Positions 6,046-8,273 of a stretch of 8,273 bases of DNA are shown piece by piece (positions within the stretch are counted from its first letter, which is position 1; every line of letters starts with the position of its first letter). Both the position numbers and the translations under genes were made by a program. Where the stretch lies: contig DKBC01000072.1 of NCBI GenBank assembly GCA_002451065.1, positions 9,805-18,077 on the forward strand, in the 5' to 3' direction. The notes below the pieces were generated by a model that saw only the letters and a program-made list of their open reading frames with translations, was not told the DNA's origin and searched no databases. Source of the stretch: Betaproteobacteria bacterium UBA6910. Its GTDB lineage: Bacteria; Pseudomonadota; Gammaproteobacteria; Burkholderiales; UBA6910.

Positions 6046-6053
6046 GCTAGAAT
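6046..6053 (+). promoter_or_regulatory. Probable -10 promoter element of the EIIA-ptsH-ptsI block
   Basis: GCTAGAAT contains TAGAAT (6048-6053), one mismatch to the sigma-70 -10 consensus, 33 bases before the EIIA ATG. The same octamer sits 32 bases before the gshA ATG. No clear -35 is seen. An imperfect GCTTC/GAAGC inverted repeat (6009-6028) lies just upstream and has no T-run. Confidence 0.4.
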
Positions 6054-6057
6054 GAAG

Positions 6058-6080
6058 TTTCGCCGCAAATTTCGCGGAAA
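6058..6080 (+). promoter_or_regulatory. EIIA ribosome binding site within a hairpin
   Basis: The Shine-Dalgarno-like GGAAA (6076-6080) is 6 bases before ATG 6087. CCGC (6063-6066) can pair with GCGG (6074-6077) and TTT (6058-6060) with AAA (6078-6080), across a 7-base loop and a 2-base bulge, so the site can be hidden. TTTCGC also occurs twice here (6058-6063, 6070-6075). Any regulatory role is inference. Confidence 0.35.
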
Positions 6081-6086
6081 AACACC

Positions 6087-6509
6087 ATGATAGGAATATT
6101 GATCGTCGCCCATGGCACGCTCGGCGAAAGCCTGATTCATTGCGCCAGCCATTGCCTGGGCGGCAGGCCCCTGCACCTGCGCGCAGTGGGCGTCACGGTG
6201 CACGACGACCCGGACGCCATCCTGCCCCAGTGCCGGGAACTGGTGCGCCAGCTCGACGAGGGCCAGGGTGTCATGGTGTTTTCCGACATCCGCGGGGCAA
6301 CGCCCTGCAACATCGCGAGCCGCTTGCTGGATCCCGGCCGGGTGGAAGTGATCACCGGCGTCAACCTGCCCATGCTGCTGCGGGCATTGACCTACCGCGA
6401 CAGGCCGCTCCCGGAGCTGGTGCAGAAGGCGCTGTCCGGCGGCCATGATGGCGTGATGCGGATAGACGCGGGGGACAAGGGAGCGGGCGGTGCAACAGCG
6501 GGAGGTTGA
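6087..6509 (+). CDS. PTS EIIA component, mannose family
   Basis: A soluble phosphocarrier that accepts phosphate from HPr. The 140-residue protein is a free-standing EIIA-Man domain. The phosphorylated His is at residue 9 (ILIVAHGTLGESL), near His10 of E. coli ManX, and Asp67 in VFSDIRGATPCNIA is the conserved active-site acid. Further family motifs are VITGVNLPML (about 93-102). ATG 6087 has GGAAA 6 bases upstream. The gene overlaps ptsH by 20 bases, implying translational coupling. No EIIB, EIIC or EIID follows, so it probably acts as a regulatory phosphate acceptor rather than in sugar uptake, as in other betaproteobacteria where this EIIA-ptsH-ptsI trio stands alone. The Gly/Ala-rich tail (GDKGAGGATAGG) is encoded in the overlap with the ptsH ribosome site and start. 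Sometimes named ptsA or manX-like; the name is not settled. Confidence 0.94.
   Translation: MIGILIVAHGTLGESLIHCASHCLGGRPLHLRAVGVTVHDDPDAILPQCRELVRQLDEGQGVMVFSDIRGATPCNIASRLLDPGRVEVITGVNLPMLLRALTYRDRPLPELVQKALSGGHDGVMRIDAGDKGAGGATAGG
6477..6483 (+). promoter_or_regulatory. Ribosome binding site deciding the ptsH GTG start
   Basis: AAGGGAG within the end of the EIIA gene, 6 bases before GTG 6490. It supports that start over the internal GTG 6514, which would remove the first HPr strand. Confidence 0.65.
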
Positions 6510-6759
6510 AATCGTGAACAAGCTCGGCCTGCACGCCCGGGCGGCGGCCAAGCTCACCCAGACCGCCGGCCAATTCCAAAGCGAGGTCTGGCTCACGCGA
6601 AACAGCCGGCGCGTCAACGGCAAGAGCATCATGGGCGTCATGATGCTGGCAGCCAACAAGGGCTCGGTCGTGGGCATCGAAACCAGTGGACCTGACGAGG
6701 AGGCGGCCATGGATGCACTCTCCCAGCTCATCGGCGACAAGTTCGGAGAGGCCGAGTAA
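6490..6759 (+). CDS. ptsH: Phosphocarrier protein HPr
   Basis: A small cytosolic phosphocarrier passing phosphate from EI to EIIA domains. The 89-residue product has the complete HPr fold. His15, phosphorylated by EI, is in KLGLHARAA, and Ser46, target of HPr kinase/phosphorylase, is in NGKSIMGVMML. Presence of a good Ser46 motif suggests the organism also has hprK, which is not in the window. The GTG 6490 start puts His15 and Ser46 at exactly the usual residue numbers and has AAGGGAG upstream. The gene overlaps the EIIA gene by 20 bases in another frame. A 116-base gap follows before ptsI, unusually long for this tight block. Confidence 0.97.
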   Translation: MQQREVEIVNKLGLHARAAAKLTQTAGQFQSEVWLTRNSRRVNGKSIMGVMMLAANKGSVVGIETSGPDEEAAMDALSQLIGDKFGEAE

Positions 6760-6762
6760 GCC

Positions 6763-6879
6763 GTGAACGGACCGGGAAAATCCGGCGCGATCAAAGCCAC
6801 CGGCGTCCCGTTCCAGCGGGCCGGCCCGCTCACTCCCCCTGACCGCCTGCCCCGGGCTCCTCTGCGGGCATCCCCATGA
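6763..6879 (+). CDS. Possible 38-codon ORF filling the ptsH-ptsI gap
   Basis: A GTG 3 bases after the ptsH stop opens a frame that ends in TGA 6877-6879, overlapping the ptsI ATG (ATGA). The predicted 38 residues are Pro/Arg/Gly-rich (start VNGPGKSGAIKATG), with no recognised domain, signal or membrane segment. The ribosome site is poor: GGAGAG ends 12 bases before, with a weaker GAG at 6. Third-position GC looks lower than in neighbouring genes. It may be a coupling leader that brings ribosomes to ptsI, which itself lacks a clear Shine-Dalgarno, or a chance open frame. More likely chance than not. Confidence 0.2.
   Translation: MNGPGKSGAIKATGVPFQRAGPLTPPDRLPRAPLRASP
6815..6830 (+). repeat. 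Perfect 16-bp palindrome between ptsH and ptsI
   Basis: AGCGGGCCGGCCCGCT is its own reverse complement. In RNA it could form a 6-bp stem with a CCGG loop. No T-run follows, so it is not a standard terminator. It could pause or stabilise the transcript, be a protein site, or mean nothing in GC-rich DNA. Confidence 0.4.
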
Positions 6880-8273
6880 GTTTTACCGTCCACGGCATCG
6901 GCGCTTCGGGCGGCATCGCGGTAGGCTTCGCCCACCTGGTGTCCCACGCCACCCTGGAGGTCGCGCACTATGTGCTTCCCCAGTCCCAGGTGGCGGACGA
7001 GTCCGCGCGCTTCCAGGCATCCCTGGACGCGTCCCGGGCGGAGCTGGACGCCCTGCGCAAGCATCGCCCTGCCGGCGCGCCCGCCGAGTTCGACGCGCTG
7101 CTGGACCTGCAGCTCTCGATCCTCGCCGACGAACTGATCTCCAAGGCGCCACGGGAGATGATCGAGAAGGAGCAATGCAACGCCGAGTGGGCCCTCAAGA
7201 CCCACATGGACATGCTGGTGGCCCAGTTCGAGGAAATCGAAGACCCCTATCTCCGGGAGCGCCGGACCGACGTGGTGCAGGTCGTGGAGCGCGTGCTCAA
7301 GTGGTTGTTGGGCCAGCCGGGATACGTGCCGCCTCCTGCCGAACGGGGTCAGAACACGATCCTGGTCGCCCACGACCTGTCGCCGGCGGATGTCATCCAG
7401 TTCAAGCAGCATCCCTTCGCGTCCTTCCTCACCGACGTGGGCGGTACCACGTCCCACACCGCCATCATCGCGCGCAGCCTTTCGATCCCCGCAGTGGTGG
7501 GCCTGCACCACGGGCGGCAGCTGATCCGGGAGAACGACCTGCTGATTGTCGACGGCGCCCAGGGCATCGTCATCGTCAATCCCGACAGCCAGGTGCTGGC
7601 CGAGTACAAGCTGCGCCAGGAGCAGTGGGAGCTCGAGCGGCAGAAGCTGAAGCGCATCCGGACCACGCGCGCCACCACCCTGGACGGTACTTCGGTCGAG
7701 CTGCATGCCAATATCGAGCTGCCGGAAGACATCGAGCAGGTGAAGGAGAGCGGCGCCAGCGGCATCGGTCTGTTCCGCTCGGAATTCCTGTTTCTCAACC
7801 GCGAGGACCTTCCCGACGAGGACGAGCAGTTCGAGGCTTATCGCAGCGTCGCCGAGGCCATGGCAGGGAAGCCGGTCACGGTTCGCACCCTCGACCTGGG
7901 AGCGGACAAGCACCTGAACGGCGACGGCCGGATCGCCCCCAACCCCGCGCTGGGCCTGCGCGCGATCCGGCTTTGCCTCGCCGAGCCGCTGATGTTCCAT
8001 ACCCAGCTGCGGGCGATTCTCCGGGCATCCTTCTACGGGAAGATCCGTATCCTGATTCCGATGCTGTCCAGCCCCCAGGAGGTGGTGCTCGCCCGCAATG
8101 CCATCGAGCGCGCCAAGCAGAGCCTGGCCGACGAGCACACCCGCTTCGACCGCGAGATAACGGTGGGCGGCATGATCGAGGTTCCGGCCGCGGCCCTGGC
8201 CCTCGCCCATTTCCTGCGCAAGCTGGATTTCATCTCCATCGGTACCAATGACCTGATCCAGTACACGCTGGCC
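6876..8273 (+). CDS. ptsI: Phosphoenolpyruvate-protein phosphotransferase (enzyme I), 3' end outside window
   Basis: Takes phosphate from phosphoenolpyruvate and passes it to HPr; cytosolic. The frame is open from ATG 6876 to the window edge, 466 codons of a family length near 575. The phosphorylated His is residue 194 in GGTTSHTAIIARS (His189 in E. coli). The PEP-binding barrel shows GLFRSEFLF, VRTLDLGADK, GGMIEVPAAAL and SIGTNDLIQYTLA. The last part, with the catalytic Cys (CGE-type motif), lies beyond the window. An in-frame stop at 6840-6842 rules out a longer N-terminus and no other start is available, yet ATG 6876 has only a weak ribosome site (GCGGG 10 bases before). Translation may rely on coupling. 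It is the third member of the EIIA-HPr-EI block. Confidence 0.97.
   Translation, partial: MSFTVHGIGASGGIAVGFAHLVSHATLEVAHYVLPQSQVADESARFQASLDASRAELDALRKHRPAGAPAEFDALLDLQLSILADELISKAPREMIEKEQCNAEWALKTHMDMLVAQFEEIEDPYLRERRTDVVQVVERVLKWLLGQPGYVPPPAERGQNTILVAHDLSPADVIQFKQHPFASFLTDVGGTTSHTAIIARSLSIPAVVGLHHGRQLIRENDLLIVDGAQGIVIVNPDSQVLAEYKLRQEQWELERQKLKRIRTTRATTLDGTSVELHANIELPEDIEQVKESGASGIGLFRSEFLFLNREDLPDEDEQFEAYRSVAEAMAGKPVTVRTLDLGADKHLNGDGRIAPNPALGLRAIRLCLAEPLMFHTQLRAILRASFYGKIRILIPMLSSPQEVVLARNAIERAKQSLADEHTRFDREITVGGMIEVPAAALALAHFLRKLDFISIGTNDLIQYTLA

Noticed and set aside
6514..6759. GTG 6514 as the ptsH start
   Set aside because: It would remove the first strand of HPr and shift His15 and Ser46 from their usual numbers. 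GTG 6490 has the better ribosome site.
6012..8210. 732-codon open frame on the minus strand opposite EIIA, ptsH and ptsI
   Set aside because: Its length comes from GC-rich codons on the + strand keeping stops away in the mirror frame. The three + strand genes have clear catalytic motifs throughout, and the minus product shows no recognisable domain.

Overview
The window is a dense, GC-rich stretch of proteobacterial chromosome with every gene on the + strand. Three things point to a betaproteobacterium (Nitrosomonadales/Rhodocyclales-like): a glutamate-cysteine ligase of the Acidithiobacillus/'ferroox' type, gshA and gshB lying next to a mannose-type EIIA-HPr-EI trio, and an HPr that keeps the regulatory Ser46. 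Genus-level placement is not possible from the sequence alone.

Layout. Positions 1-588 hold the 3' half of an ammonium transporter gene (amtB), closed by a strong intrinsic terminator (609-637). purU (685-1548), formyltetrahydrofolate deformylase, follows with its own likely promoter. A second likely promoter at about 1574 begins the glutathione block: gshA (1615-2919), an unnamed 327-residue zinc-ribbon/NDT-like protein (2935-3918), and gshB (3936-4901, possibly from 3915). These are tightly packed and probably cotranscribed. apbE (4923-6002), a lipoprotein-type FAD:protein FMN transferase, follows after 21 bases and starts at a TTG inside a degenerate repeat-like stretch. A third likely promoter at about 6046 begins the phosphotransferase block: an EIIA of the mannose family (6087-6509), ptsH (6490-6759) and ptsI (6876 to the window edge). 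The ptsI frame has no stop in the window.

How the genes fit together. GshA and GshB make glutathione from glutamate, cysteine and glycine. EI, HPr and EIIA form a soluble phosphorelay with no EIIB/EIIC sugar permease beside it, so it probably regulates rather than transports. AmtB and PurU serve nitrogen and one-carbon metabolism as separate units. The least understood gene is the 327-residue ORF between gshA and gshB. It has an N-terminal CxxC/CxxC zinc ribbon, a winged-helix-like middle and a C-terminal domain resembling nucleoside 2-deoxyribosyltransferase/TIR-type folds with the expected Asp and Glu. It is the best candidate for undescribed biology here. Secondary points are the repeat-like gshB/apbE junction, two similar promoter-leader arrangements before gshA and EIIA, and a possible 38-codon ORF that exactly fills the ptsH-ptsI gap. 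No RNA genes, CRISPR arrays, insertion sequences or gene-free stretches over 300 bases were seen.
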